A DNA stretch of 64,000 bases from Faecalibacterium sp. I4-1-79 (GTDB taxonomy: Bacteria; Bacillota; Clostridia; Oscillospirales; Ruminococcaceae). Of the stretch, positions 33,451 to 42,986 are shown piece by piece. The DNA is taken from contig NZ_CP094467.1 in the NCBI RefSeq assembly GCF_023347235.1, positions 3,162,001 to 3,226,000 on the forward strand. The letters are read 5' to 3'. A program made the position numbers and the translations under genes. A model generated the notes under the pieces. It ran no database searches and had not been told where the DNA came from. It was given only the letters and a program-made list of their open reading frames with translations. Position 1 is the stretch's first letter. Each line of letters starts with the position of its first letter.

Positions 33451-34809
33451 ATGAAATCGTCCAAATTCACATCCACTCCCCTGTTTCCACGGCAGGCGCT
33501 GGTGGCGCTGCTGCTGCCGCTGATCGCGGAGCAGGCGCTCAGCGTGACCATCGGTCTGGCGGATACTTTGATGGTATCCTCGGTGGGCGAAGCTGCCGTG
33601 TCCGGCGTGAGCCTTGTGGACAGCTTCAACACCCTGATGATCCAGATCATGAGCGCACTGGCCACCGGCGGCGCGGTGGTCACCAGCCAGTACATCGGCC
33701 ATCAGGAGCCAAAAAACGCCAAGGCTGCGGCTGCGCAGATCCTGTTCGTGCTGTCCAGCTTCAGTGTGCTGGTGGCGGCGGTGGTCATCGGCGGGCGGCA
33801 CGCCATTCTGCGGGGAATCTTCGGCTCTATTGATGCGGACGTGATGCACTACGCCGAGACCTACTTTCTGCTTTCGGCGCTGAGCTACCCCTTCATCGGC
33901 CTGTACAACGCCGGTGCGGCGCTGTTCCGGGCGCAGGGCAACAGCAAGATCAGCATGCTGTCCAGTCTGGTGATGAACGTGGTGAACATCGGCGGCAACG
34001 CGGTGCTGATCTACGGCTTTGGCATGGGGGTCATGGGTGCGGCGCTGGCAAGCCTTGTGTCCCGCGCCATTGCCTGCGCAGTAGTGCTGTACCTGCTGCA
34101 AAAGCCGGACTGCGCGCTGCGGGTGGACAGCCTGCGGGCGATGGCGCCGAACGGCGGGCTGATCCGGCGCATCCTGCGGGTGGGCATCCCCGCCGGCATC
34201 GAGAACGGCATGTTCCAGATCGGCAAGCTGTCGGTCTCCAGCCTGACCTCCACCCTTGGCACGGCAGCCATTGCCGCCAACGCAGTGGCCAATACCACCA
34301 CCACTTTCCTGAACATCCCCGCCAACGCCGTGGGCATGGCTGCCCTGACCGTGGTGGGCCAGTGTCTGGGCGCGGGCGAAAAGGAGCAGGCAGTGTACTA
34401 CTCCCGCCGCCTGATGCTGACCGCCTACTGCGGCGCGTGGGTGATGAACCTGTCGGCCTTCTTCTTTGCCAACCGGTTCGCGGTGTCCCTGTTCAACCTT
34501 TCGCCGGAAGCACAGGCCATGGCGCTGGACATCATGGTGTGGTTCAACATCGTTTCCCTGTTCGTGTGGCCGTCCAGCTTTACCCTGCCCAACATCCTGC
34601 GCGCCGCCGGTGACGCCCGGTTTACCATGACCGTGAGCATCGTGTCCATGTGGGCGTTCCGGGTGGGCTTCTGCTATCTGGCCGTGCTCTGCTTCGGCGG
34701 CGGGCTGCTGAGCATCTGGATGGGGATGTATCTGGACTGGGTGTTCCGCTCGCTGTGCTTCTACCTGCGCTTCCGCCGGGGCAGCTGGCTGGAGCAGAGT
34801 GTGATCTGA
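33451..34809 (+). CDS. MATE-family transporter
   Basis: A 452-residue polytopic MATE protein (LLPLIAEQALSVTIGLADTL at the start). GGAGG at 33441 favours ATG 33451. A likely promoter (TTGCAT, then TATGAT) lies about 50 bases upstream. Third MATE gene in the window. The substrate is unknown. Confidence 0.92.
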   Translation: MKSSKFTSTPLFPRQALVALLLPLIAEQALSVTIGLADTLMVSSVGEAAVSGVSLVDSFNTLMIQIMSALATGGAVVTSQYIGHQEPKNAKAAAAQILFVLSSFSVLVAAVVIGGRHAILRGIFGSIDADVMHYAETYFLLSALSYPFIGLYNAGAALFRAQGNSKISMLSSLVMNVVNIGGNAVLIYGFGMGVMGAALASLVSRAIACAVVLYLLQKPDCALRVDSLRAMAPNGGLIRRILRVGIPAGIENGMFQIGKLSVSSLTSTLGTAAIAANAVANTTTTFLNIPANAVGMAALTVVGQCLGAGEKEQAVYYSRRLMLTAYCGAWVMNLSAFFFANRFAVSLFNLSPEAQAMALDIMVWFNIVSLFVWPSSFTLPNILRAAGDARFTMTVSIVSMWAFRVGFCYLAVLCFGGGLLSIWMGMYLDWVFRSLCFYLRFRRGSWLEQSVI

Positions 34810-34818
34810 ATTTTTGGT

Positions 34819-34868
34819 ATCCACCCCTTTCCCGGTCTGTAAAGACCGGCGAAAACGGGGTGGATTTT
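34819..34868 (+). terminator. Terminator after the MATE gene
   Basis: Outer stem ATCCACCCC/GGGGTGGAT, inner stem CCGGTCT/AGACCGG, then TTTTTTC. Confidence 0.85.
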
Positions 34869-34985
34869 TTCTTTTTGCAGGAAAGCACCGCTTTGATTCG
34901 TATTATCAACAGAAGAGCGATGGTATTTTTTACAGGTTCCACAAATTATTTTTTCAGCGCTTGACAAAGTTTTCACCTTTCGTTC

Positions 34986-35014
34986 TTGCAATCTTCATCG
35001 TTCGGGCGTATAAT
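34986..35014 (+). promoter_or_regulatory. Promoter of the PAP2 gene
   Basis: TTGCAA (34986-34991), 17-base spacer, TATAAT (35009-35014). Confidence 0.7.
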
Positions 35015-35061
35015 TTCTCAATGCTATCGAGTTCTGCTCTTCTGCAAAAGGAGGCTATTCT

Positions 35062-35718
35062 ATGAAACGCAGCTGGCTTGCGCGCCACCCGGTCGGGTTC
35101 ATGGCGCTGTATTCTATATTTTATCTTTCTGTTTTTCACTATCTGGAGGCAAACGTCCCCCTGCGCAGCATTCTGGTGCACTGCCGTCTGGACGATCTGA
35201 TCCCCTTCTGCAAATATGCGGTGATCCCCTATTTTGCATGGTTTGTGTGGATCCCCTTTACCCTGTTCTATCTGCTGTGGAAGGCCCCGCGCGAGGACTT
35301 CTGGCGGCTGTGCCTGCCGCTGTTCTCCGGCATGACCATTGCACTGGCGTGCTACGCCGTGCTGCCCACGGCGCTGGACCTACGCCCCTACTGGGTGCCG
35401 GGCAGCGATATCTTTGCACGGGTGGTGCGCTTTTTGTACCGCACCGACACCGCCACAAACGTCTGCCCCTCCATCCATGTGTTCAACTCGGTAACGCTGC
35501 TGCTGGCGTACTACCGCAGCCGCATCTTTGATGCGCCCCGCCGCCGCTGGATGCGTCCTGCCGCCACTGTGCTGTGCGTTTCCATCGTCTGCTCCACCGT
35601 GCTGCTCAAGCAGCACAGCTGCATTGATGTGGCGCTGGGTGCGCTGCTGGCACTGGCGCTGGACAGTGCCTTTACCGCCCTCGAGCGCAGCCAGCTGCCG
35701 CAGGTGCGGAGAGCCTAA
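35062..35718 (+). CDS. PAP2-superfamily membrane phosphatase
   Basis: A 218-residue protein with about six membrane segments. Two PAP2 motifs are visible: CPSIHV (residues about 134-139) and KQHSCIDV (about 183-190) with the catalytic His-Asp pair. The family removes phosphate from lipid phosphates such as phosphatidic acid or undecaprenyl pyrophosphate. AAAGGAGG precedes the ATG. Monocistronic. Confidence 0.85.
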   Translation: MKRSWLARHPVGFMALYSIFYLSVFHYLEANVPLRSILVHCRLDDLIPFCKYAVIPYFAWFVWIPFTLFYLLWKAPREDFWRLCLPLFSGMTIALACYAVLPTALDLRPYWVPGSDIFARVVRFLYRTDTATNVCPSIHVFNSVTLLLAYYRSRIFDAPRRRWMRPAATVLCVSIVCSTVLLKQHSCIDVALGALLALALDSAFTALERSQLPQVRRA

Positions 35719-35727
35719 GGAAGAAAG

Positions 35728-35776
35728 AAAAAGCGACTCCTGTCAGCGCCTTTGGCGCTGGCAGGAGTCGCTTTTT
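35728..35776. terminator. Bidirectional terminator
   Basis: Arms AAAAAGCGACTCCTG and CAGGAGTCGCTTTTT with an inner AGCGCC/GGCGCT stem, between convergent genes. Confidence 0.9.
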
Positions 35777-35787
35777 CATTTCCTTTT

Positions 35788-36759
35788 TCAAAACAGTCCC
35801 TCGGGCAGGCAGATATCCTGCTTGGGGACTTTTGTCCACGCAAAGTCCGGCACAAGGCTTTCCGGGGTGCGGGGCGCCGGCTCCGGCTGCAAGCCGTAGG
35901 CATACGCCAGTTTGCCGATGATCTCCGGGGCGGTGTATTTTGCCCGCAGGTTTTCAAGGCTCTGGTCGCCGTCCCGTTTGGACAGCCGCCGCCCGTCCGC
36001 TGCCAGCAGCAGCGGGCAGTGGGCAAAGCGGGGCGGCTGCAAGCCCAGCAGCCGGTACAGGTACAGCTGCCGCGCCGTGGAGGAAAGCAGGTCTGCCCCG
36101 CGCACCACCTCAGTAACGCCCATGCGGGCATCGTCCACCACCACCGCCAACTGATAGGCAAACACGCCATCTGCCCGGCGCAGATAGAAATCGCCGCAGT
36201 CCCGCAACAGGTTCTCGGTGTGGGTGCCCATGCAGCCGTCCGTAAAGGTGATTTCCTCATCCGGCACCATCAGGCGGTAGGCAGGGGCTTTCTTTTTGCG
36301 CTTTTCCGCGATCTCTTCCGGCGTCAGCCCCCGGCAGGTGCCCGGGTAGATGACGTTGCCGTCCGAGGTGTGGGGTGCGCTGGCGGCGTGCAGCTGGGAG
36401 CGGGAGCAAAAGCAGGGGTACACCAGTCCCCTCTGCTCCAGTTTGCGGTAGCTTTCGGTATAGATGTCCCCGCATTCGCTCTGGTAATAGGGTACGTGTG
36501 CGCCGCCGGTGCTGCCGCCTTCGTCCCATGTAAGCCCCAGCCACGCAAGATCCTGCTCCAGCAGGTCGGCGTAGACGCGGGGACAGCGCTCGGCGTCCAG
36601 ATCCTCGATGCGCAGCACGATGCGCCCGCCCTGACTTTTTGCGCTGAGCCATGCCAGCAGGCTGCACGCCAGATTGCCCAGATGCAGCCGTCCGCTGGGG
36701 CTGGGCGCAAAGCGCCCGGTGACCGGGCGGCTGGTGGATACAGGGACTTGGTTTTGCAT
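35788..36759 (-). CDS. gluQ: Glutamyl-Q tRNA(Asp) synthetase
   Basis: A 323-residue class I synthetase-like enzyme: GRFAPSPSGRLHLGNL (HIGH-like motif) at residues 12-27, a Cys-rich zinc region around CFCSRSQL, and RLSKRDGD (KMSKS-like). It lacks the anticodon-binding domain of full GluRS, as expected for GluQ-RS, which attaches glutamate to queuosine in tRNA(Asp). ATG 36759 is preceded by AAAGGAA; a longer frame to 36831 is unsupported. Confidence 0.92.
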   Translation of the reverse strand: MQNQVPVSTSRPVTGRFAPSPSGRLHLGNLACSLLAWLSAKSQGGRIVLRIEDLDAERCPRVYADLLEQDLAWLGLTWDEGGSTGGAHVPYYQSECGDIYTESYRKLEQRGLVYPCFCSRSQLHAASAPHTSDGNVIYPGTCRGLTPEEIAEKRKKKAPAYRLMVPDEEITFTDGCMGTHTENLLRDCGDFYLRRADGVFAYQLAVVVDDARMGVTEVVRGADLLSSTARQLYLYRLLGLQPPRFAHCPLLLAADGRRLSKRDGDQSLENLRAKYTAPEIIGKLAYAYGLQPEPAPRTPESLVPDFAWTKVPKQDICLPEGLF

Positions 36760-36836
36760 GGGTGTGCTTCCTTTCGCTTTTACTGGTTTTTTCTCATTAT
36801 AAGCCCTTGCTGTGCAAAGGTCAATGCGCATAAAAA

Positions 36837-36868
36837 AGCCGCCGCAGGCGGCAATGCCTGCGGCGGCT
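36837..36868 (-). terminator. Terminator of the PTS-glucosidase operon
   Basis: Arms AGCCGCCGCAGGC and GCCTGCGGCGGCT, then TTTTTT on the minus strand. Confidence 0.88.
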
Positions 36869-36882
36869 GTAAGGTCGGCTGC

Positions 36883-38241
36883 TCAGTGCAGCTCCGGCCA
36901 GTAGCCCTTGTTGGCTTCGATCATATCGTCCAGAATGGCCTTTGCAACGCTCATGCTGGGCACAGTCTTGTTCAGGGTAAAGGCCTGCAATACCTTCTCG
37001 TAGCTGCCTTCCACGCAGCCCTCTACCAGCAGCTTTTCGCTGTTGAGCTGCTGCATCATCAGGCCCTGCTGGAACAGCGGGATGTTGTCCCGGGCAATGA
37101 CCTCCGGGCCGTTTTTGCCGATGTAGGCGGGCAGTTCCACCATTGCGTCATAGGGCATATTGGGGATCGCGCCGCGGTTCTCGGTGATGATGAGGAAGCG
37201 TGCCTTGGTGTCGTTCTTCAGCGCAGCGGAAAGATCTGCGATCCAGTCGCCGTGGCTGCCGGCATAGAAGGTGTTGGCGTCCACCTTGCCGGTCTTGAGG
37301 TAGTGGTCGATGCCGTCGAACAGGTTCTTTTCGCGGGTCTCCTCCACCTCGTTGGCGCGGGTGTGGTTCGGGTCCGAGTGCTCCACGAACTCCTTGGCCT
37401 GCAGATAGTAATTCAGGTAGGTGTTGGGCAGGTACTCCGGGAAGTTTTCCATGATCTCGTACTCGCCCTTCCACACATAGTACCAGCTGCCCTTGGTGTG
37501 GCGGTTCTGGCTGCTGGAGGAGGTCAGGGCGCCCATGCCCTTGAGGTAGCTTTCCGGCAGAAGGATCTGGTTCTCCTTGATGTAGGCGCGCAGCTTGGGC
37601 ATCAGATCCTCGCCGTGGTACTGGATGGAGGTGAACCAGCCGAAGTGGTTCAGGCCAAAGTAATCGTAAACGATCTCCTTCTTGTTCTGGATGCCCATGG
37701 CAGCTGCCACCACATCAATGATGGCGATGGGCATATCGCAGATGTTGATGATCCGTGCCTTCGGGCGCAGCTTGCGGCAGGCTTCGGATACGATGGCGGC
37801 GGGGTTGGAGTAGTTCAGGATCCAGTAGTCCTTCTTGGCATACTTTTCCACATCGTCGATCAGCTTGATCATGGGGAAGATGGTGCGCATTCCGTAGGCC
37901 ATGCCGCCGCAGCCGCAGGTCTCCTGTCCCACGCAGCCGTGGCGCAGAGGGATCTTTTCGTCCTGCTCCCGCATGGCGTAGCCGCCCACGCGCATCTGAG
38001 CAAACACAAAAGAGGCATCCGTGTAAGCCTGCTGCACATCGGTGGTGACCACCAGCTTGATGTCAGTATTCAGTTCCTTGTGCAGGACCCAGTCCACCAC
38101 AACGGCAACCTTGTCCTGCCGCTCCTTGTTGATGTCGAACAGACGGATCTCGTCCACTTCCAGTTCTTCCCGGCGCAGGGCGATGGATTTGACGATACCG
38201 GCGGTAAAAGTGCTACCGCCGCCAGCAATGGTAATGACCAT
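36883..38241 (-). CDS. 6-phospho-alpha-glucosidase (GH4)
   Basis: A 452-residue GH4 enzyme. N-terminal NAD fold GGGSTFTAGIVKSI, the substrate loop NICDMPIAI, LNYSNPAAIV and FGLNHFGWF are all present. The CDMP motif is the one associated with phospho-alpha-glucosidases (MalH/GlvA type) in this family, as opposed to the beta or galactosidase branches. It needs NAD and a divalent metal, and hydrolyses phosphorylated alpha-glucosides such as maltose-6-phosphate delivered by the PTS permease encoded just upstream. Gap to the PTS gene is 70 bases. Confidence 0.92.
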   Translation of the reverse strand: MVITIAGGGSTFTAGIVKSIALRREELEVDEIRLFDINKERQDKVAVVVDWVLHKELNTDIKLVVTTDVQQAYTDASFVFAQMRVGGYAMREQDEKIPLRHGCVGQETCGCGGMAYGMRTIFPMIKLIDDVEKYAKKDYWILNYSNPAAIVSEACRKLRPKARIINICDMPIAIIDVVAAAMGIQNKKEIVYDYFGLNHFGWFTSIQYHGEDLMPKLRAYIKENQILLPESYLKGMGALTSSSSQNRHTKGSWYYVWKGEYEIMENFPEYLPNTYLNYYLQAKEFVEHSDPNHTRANEVEETREKNLFDGIDHYLKTGKVDANTFYAGSHGDWIADLSAALKNDTKARFLIITENRGAIPNMPYDAMVELPAYIGKNGPEVIARDNIPLFQQGLMMQQLNSEKLLVEGCVEGSYEKVLQAFTLNKTVPSMSVAKAILDDMIEANKGYWPELH

Positions 38242-38311
38242 AGTATAAACGCTCCTTTTTTGTATTTTTCAGGTTAGCCCGGCGCAGTCCGCCGGGGCAC
38301 GGAAAAGCGGT

Positions 38312-39871
38312 TTACTGGTTTTCCAGCTGTGCTTCCACAGCACGCTTGATATCGGCTACCTGCAGACCGTAAACGATCTGGATATCGGTACCCTTTTTCA
38401 CGATGCCGCTGTTCGGCAGTTTGTTGATGGCAGCTTCGTCCAGCTTTGCGGGGTCCTTGATGTTTACCCGCAGACGGGTGAAGCAGTTGTCCACCGACAG
38501 GATGTTCTCCTTGCCGCCCAGACCATCGATGACGCACTGCACCTCGGCAGCGTTCTTCACGCTTGCCTTCTTGGCGGGTGCATCGCTCCCCGCGGTCTCG
38601 GTGCTCACCTCTTCCCGGCCGGGGGTGTGCAGGTTGAAGGCCTTGATCAGCAGGGTGAACACCACAAAGTACACTGCGATCTGGCACAGCGCCAGCAGGT
38701 ACAGGGTGGGATAGTTGGTCTTATCTGCACCGGCAGAAAGGTTCATCAGCACCGAGCCGAGGAGGTTGGTGGTAAAGCCGGTGACATGGAAGATGTGCAG
38801 CAGCACGATGAACAGGCCGGAGATGCAGGCGTGTGCCACCCACAGGATGGGGGCAGTGAAGCAGAACATGAAGTCCAGCGGCTCGGTGATGGAAGCCAGA
38901 GAGGCGGTAAAGGCCAGCGGCACCAGAACGGCAGCGGTCTTTTTGCGGTTCTCCTTGCGGGCGCAGAAGATGAAGGCCGCCACGATGCCAAAGTAGCCGA
39001 AGGTCTTGGTGAAGCCGGTGTACATCCACACGATGCCGTCCGAGAAGGGCAGACCCATGCTGTACTCCATCATCATGACGATGTAGGAGCCGGTGTAGGT
39101 GGCATCGCCCACGGTCAGGCTGTTGCCCAGCGCAGAGAACTGGAAGGGGGTGTAGATGAGGTGGTGCAGGCCGGTGGGGATGAGGAAGCGCTCCAAGAAG
39201 CCGTACAGGAACAGGCCGAAGTTGCCGGAGGTGGCGATCAGATCGGTCAGTGCGCTGATGACGTTCTGCACCGGCGGCCAGAAGAAGCAGGAGCCAAAGC
39301 CGAACAGGATGGAAAAGACCACCATGCAGGTAAAGGACCAGCGGTTGCCGGAGTAGATCTGGGTGATGATGCCCTTGAACTGCTTTTCACAGGTGCGGTT
39401 GTACACCCAGCCGCAGACAAGACCCAGCAGGATGCCGCCGAACACGCCCATGTCCACCGTCTGGATGCCGAACACGGTGGACTGACCGGTGCCGTACAGA
39501 CCCACCATCGGGTCAGCCTCGGCCAGCATGCCCAGCTGGGTCAGGGTGACGTTGCCGGCGGTCAGGTACATAAAATAGCTCATCAGGCCGATGATGGCAG
39601 CCTGCTGCTTGTTCTTTTTGGCCAGCGCCGCTGCAATGCCTACGCAGAACATCAGGCTGAGGTTGTTGATGATGACCATGATGCAGTTGTAGATCAGCTG
39701 ACCCAGCAGCTTGATGGGGGTCCACTGCAGAGCGGGGATCATCGCACTAAGGCTTGTGCTGGTAAGCAATGCGCCCAGCACAAGGATCAGGCCTGCTGCC
39801 GAGATATACGACAGCGGTGAGAGCATGGCTTTGGAGAACTTTTCCAAGCCATTCATGACTTTTTCTTTCAT
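38312..39871 (-). CDS. PTS EIICB permease, alpha-glucoside/maltose type
   Basis: A 519-residue PTS protein: an N-terminal EIIC domain with about ten membrane segments (to about 425), a linker, then an EIIB domain with the phosphorylated Cys in VDNCFTRLRV. There is no EIIA domain, so that part comes from another protein. Together with the CDMP-type GH4 enzyme it should import and phosphorylate maltose or another alpha-glucoside. GAGGAG precedes the ATG. Confidence 0.92.
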   Translation of the reverse strand: MKEKVMNGLEKFSKAMLSPLSYISAAGLILVLGALLTSTSLSAMIPALQWTPIKLLGQLIYNCIMVIINNLSLMFCVGIAAALAKKNKQQAAIIGLMSYFMYLTAGNVTLTQLGMLAEADPMVGLYGTGQSTVFGIQTVDMGVFGGILLGLVCGWVYNRTCEKQFKGIITQIYSGNRWSFTCMVVFSILFGFGSCFFWPPVQNVISALTDLIATSGNFGLFLYGFLERFLIPTGLHHLIYTPFQFSALGNSLTVGDATYTGSYIVMMMEYSMGLPFSDGIVWMYTGFTKTFGYFGIVAAFIFCARKENRKKTAAVLVPLAFTASLASITEPLDFMFCFTAPILWVAHACISGLFIVLLHIFHVTGFTTNLLGSVLMNLSAGADKTNYPTLYLLALCQIAVYFVVFTLLIKAFNLHTPGREEVSTETAGSDAPAKKASVKNAAEVQCVIDGLGGKENILSVDNCFTRLRVNIKDPAKLDEAAINKLPNSGIVKKGTDIQIVYGLQVADIKRAVEAQLENQ

Positions 39872-39957
39872 CGTGTAATACTCCTCACTTTTTGACTTGA
39901 CTGTTTTGGGGGATGATTTCTATTCCGCAGAGCTTCCGGACGCCCTGTTGAAACATT

Positions 39958-40776
39958 TTATCCAACGATCTTGGTCAGGTGGATGAGCAGATAGACCTGT
40001 TCCTGATGATCCAGCTCGTAATCAAATTCCTGCCGCAGATAGGCATTGATGCGCTGTAAGCACACCTCGTTGCGGCTGTCGCGCTGCAAAAGCACCGTAT
40101 ACATGGACTCCAGCCCGGCGTCCTGCCAAGGAGTGTGCCGCAGAATGCGCGCCGCCAGAAACTTGAGGTGTACGGTCAGGCGGGTGGTCTCAAGGCTTTC
40201 TTCCTCAAAGGTGCAGTGATAGGTATCGCAGATGATCTCCTTGACCGCCTTGACGAACTTTACGGTATCGTAAGCCAGCGCGCCGTCCGCCGCACCGGCT
40301 ACCAGATGCAGGGCAATGTAGCCCGCTTCGTCCTCCGGCAGCTGTACGCCGCAGAACTGCCGGACAAGTTCCAGCGCCCTTTGCCCCACTGCGTACTCCT
40401 TCGGGTACAGCATCCGGGTCTCCGAGAGCATGAGGTTGGGCAGAAAGGTGCCCTTTTCCACACGCTCCAGCGCAAAACTGATGTGGTCCACCAGCGAGAT
40501 GGTGCTTTTGCTGCTGAGCAGGATGCCCTGCTCCTCTGCCGCCAGCGAGATGCGCTCGGCGGCCTGCATCACCTGCGGGGTGACGTTATCCAGCATCTTG
40601 AGGAACTTGGTCTGCAGCTCGTTCTGCACATAGTACACCTTGGAAACGCGGCTTTTGTCGATCACGTCCCCCGGGCGGCGGCCAAACCCAAGCCCGTTGC
40701 CCACGAGAATGGCTTCCCTGCCGTCCGGCATGACCACCGACACCGCATTGTTATTGAATACCTTTACAGCCTGCAT
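39958..40776 (-). CDS. LicT/BglG-type transcription antiterminator
   Basis: A 272-residue regulator: an RNA-binding CAT domain (residues 1-55) and two PRD domains with His residues in LVDHISFALE, AGYIALHLVA, LTVHLKFLA and YLLIHLTKI, the sites phosphorylated by the PTS. It should bind the RAT site in its own leader (40866-40893) and allow read-through when sugar is present. It is the first gene of the operon. It starts ATG after GCGGAGGAG. Confidence 0.92.
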   Translation of the reverse strand: MQAVKVFNNNAVSVVMPDGREAILVGNGLGFGRRPGDVIDKSRVSKVYYVQNELQTKFLKMLDNVTPQVMQAAERISLAAEEQGILLSSKSTISLVDHISFALERVEKGTFLPNLMLSETRMLYPKEYAVGQRALELVRQFCGVQLPEDEAGYIALHLVAGAADGALAYDTVKFVKAVKEIICDTYHCTFEEESLETTRLTVHLKFLAARILRHTPWQDAGLESMYTVLLQRDSRNEVCLQRINAYLRQEFDYELDHQEQVYLLIHLTKIVG

Positions 40777-40865
40777 CGCCGCACTCCTCCGCTTCCATGC
40801 CGCAGCTCTTGTGAAAAAGAAAAGGGCACAAGAACCAAAGGGATGCCGTTGCCGCCTTCCCTCTG

Positions 40866-40893
40866 ATGCTCATGCCTGATCGAACAGTTACAC
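40866..40893 (-). promoter_or_regulatory. RAT-like antiterminator site in the licT leader
   Basis: On the minus strand GTGTAACTGTTCGATCAGGC followed by ATGAGC, resembling the LicT/SacY RAT pattern (GTTACTG...GCAGGC). A hairpin AGGGA/TCCCT and a T-rich run (CTTTTCTTTTT) follow before the start codon. Matching is partial. Confidence 0.55.
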
Positions 40894-40922
40894 GCACTGA
40901 TAAATTCACTTGTCTGCTTTTG

Positions 40923-40951
40923 ATTATACGAGCCAGCGCGGAGAATGTCAA
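40923..40951 (-). promoter_or_regulatory. Strong promoter of the licT-PTS-GH4 operon
   Basis: On the minus strand TTGACA and TATAAT separated by 17 bases, a full consensus. It fits an operon controlled mainly by antitermination. Confidence 0.88.
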
Positions 40952-41124
40952 TGCGTGGAACTGCCCGAAATTCAAGCTGCATTTTTGTATATCCTGCACA
41001 GGTCTGCTTGAAATTCGTCCTGCGCAGAACGATTGACAACGCCGTGCGCAGAACGTATACTTAGGGTGTAGATCCCGCTTTGCTCCGGCGGCTTGCCGGG
41101 GCACCAGTTACGGAGGTTTTTCTT

Positions 41125-41739
41125 ATGACATCGAAATATATCCGCTCCCTTGCGCTGCTGCTGTGCGCCGCTTTCCTGGGCTGTCTGCTGGCAGCCTGCG
41201 GCGGCTCTGCAAGCAGCCCCGCATCCAGCGCTGCGCCCGCCTCGGACAGCGCATCCGCTTCCGGCAGCAGCACGCTGCCCTCCTCCACCACAGAAGCCGA
41301 CACCGGAGAGCTGAACCCCGGCAACTTCGACGAGAACTCGGTGTTCTCCATCACCGGCACGGAAAACGCCTTTGCGCCCTGTCTGGGCTGGGGGCCCGGG
41401 GTATCCGGCTGCTCCTTGAAATCGGTCATCGCGGCGGCATCGCTGCTGCACTGGGCCGAGGACGCGCGGATGTCCAGCCGCTCCCCGGAGGCCATTCAGG
41501 ATGCCTTTTACAGCTGGTACGACGGTCTGACCGACAACCAGCAGGAAGGCTTTGCCGAGGCATGGCCGCTGGTCAAGGACGCCGCGCTGGACCTGCTCAG
41601 CGATAAGGACAGCATGACCGGCCGCATTGCGGACGCAGGGCTGGACGCTGACACCCTGCCCGGCTGCACCCTGAAAAACTGGCAGGCGCTGCAAAGCGTG
41701 CTGGACGATATCGTGCCGGAGACAAACGGCGAGGCTTAA
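41125..41739 (+). CDS. Hypothetical lipoprotein
   Basis: A 204-residue lipoprotein with lipobox LLAAC (Cys near residue 26), a long Ser/Ala-rich linker (about 27-60), then a helical domain containing CLGWGPGVSGCSLKS and LHWAEDARMSS. CGGAGG precedes ATG 41125. I do not recognise the domain. It stands alone with a bidirectional terminator behind it. Confidence 0.75.
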   Translation: MTSKYIRSLALLLCAAFLGCLLAACGGSASSPASSAAPASDSASASGSSTLPSSTTEADTGELNPGNFDENSVFSITGTENAFAPCLGWGPGVSGCSLKSVIAAASLLHWAEDARMSSRSPEAIQDAFYSWYDGLTDNQQEGFAEAWPLVKDAALDLLSDKDSMTGRIADAGLDADTLPGCTLKNWQALQSVLDDIVPETNGEA

Positions 41740-41763
41740 ACGCAGCCTTGAACTTTAAAGCGC

Positions 41764-41798
41764 AATGGGGCGCTGACCATGTGGTCAGCGCCCCATTT
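41764..41798. terminator. Bidirectional terminator
   Basis: Arms AATGGGGCGCTGACCA and TGGTCAGCGCCCCATT, then TTG, between convergent genes. Confidence 0.88.
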
Positions 41799-41803
41799 TG
41801 TCG

Positions 41804-42928
41804 TTATACCTTTTTCAGCACATACTGGCGGGTGCCCATGCCCACCTTCTCGGCCTGTTCAAGGGTGGCCTTCCACTCGATGTTGGGGTTGGAGTCCTTG
41901 AAGTTGTCGTGGTAGCAGTTCCAGCCCGGCTTTGCAAGGTTTGCGCCCAGCTGGCTGTTGGGCAGCGGGGCGGCGTTCAGGCAGGCATCCACGCAGGCCT
42001 GATCCAGCGCCACCGGGTCGAAGGACGCAAAGATGCCGATATCCGGCAGGATGGGTGCATCGTTCTCGCAGTGGCAGTCGCAGTTGGGGCTGATGTCCTG
42101 CACCAGAGAAACGTGGAAGCAGGGACGGTCGTGGCAGACTGCGGCGGCGTACTCTGCCATCTTGCGGTCCAGCAGTTCGTTGGCGCAGTCGTTGGGAGAA
42201 TAGATGGCGTCAAAGCTGCACGCACCGATGCAGCGGCCGCAGCCCTTGCACTTGTCGTAATCAATGACCGCCTTGTTTTCGGCATTGTAAGTAATGGCGT
42301 CCGAGCCGCACTCCTTGGCGCAGCGGTGGCAGCCGCGGCACAGCCCCTCCTGCACGGCGGGCTTGCCGGCAGCGTGCTGCTCCATCTTGCCCGCGCGGGA
42401 GCCGCAGCCCATGCCGATATTCTTGAGCGCACCGCCAAAGCCGGTGGACTCGTGACCCTTGAAGTGGGTCAGGCTGATGAACACGTCCGCATCCATGATG
42501 GCGCGGCCGATCTTGGCGGTCTTGCAGTATTCGCCGTTGGGCACCGGCACTTCCACCTCATCCGTGCCGCGCAGACCGTCACCAATGATCACCTGACAGC
42601 CGGTGGTCATGGGCCAGAAGCCGTTCAGCTGGGCGCAGTTCAAGTGCTCCAGCGCATTCTTGCGGCTGCCCGGGTACAGGGTGTTGCAGTCGGTCAGGAA
42701 GGGCATACCGCCCTGCTCCTTGCACAGGTCTGCCACCACCTTGGCGTAGTTGGGACGCAGAAAAGCCAGATTGCCCAGCTCGCCGAAGTGCATCTTGATG
42801 GCCACGAACCGACCGTCCATGTCGATGTCCTTAATGCCGGCGGCAATGCACACCCGGCGCAGCTTTTCCAGCAGGCTGGTGCCCACCGGACAGCGGAAAT
42901 CCGTATAGTAAACTTTGGATGCTTCCAT
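41804..42928 (-). CDS. DUF362 protein with two [4Fe-4S] ferredoxin clusters
   Basis: A 374-residue cytoplasmic protein. The DUF362 part surrounds GIKDIDMDGRFVAIKMHFGE and ALKNIGMGCGSRAGK; between about 187 and 245 lie two CxxCxxxC motifs (CRGCHRCAKEC, CKGCGRCIGAC) that bind [4Fe-4S] clusters. GGGAGG precedes ATG 42928. Family members are thought to act in anaerobic redox chemistry, but no reaction is assigned. The long palindrome at 42987-43160 lies just upstream. Confidence 0.85.
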   Translation of the reverse strand: MEASKVYYTDFRCPVGTSLLEKLRRVCIAAGIKDIDMDGRFVAIKMHFGELGNLAFLRPNYAKVVADLCKEQGGMPFLTDCNTLYPGSRKNALEHLNCAQLNGFWPMTTGCQVIIGDGLRGTDEVEVPVPNGEYCKTAKIGRAIMDADVFISLTHFKGHESTGFGGALKNIGMGCGSRAGKMEQHAAGKPAVQEGLCRGCHRCAKECGSDAITYNAENKAVIDYDKCKGCGRCIGACSFDAIYSPNDCANELLDRKMAEYAAAVCHDRPCFHVSLVQDISPNCDCHCENDAPILPDIGIFASFDPVALDQACVDACLNAAPLPNSQLGANLAKPGWNCYHDNFKDSNPNIEWKATLEQAEKVGMGTRQYVLKKV

Positions 42929-42986
42929 GGTGTTTTTCCTCCCATATCTTTCCGGCGGCGTCTGCCGCGCAGTCTCTCTTTTGTTC

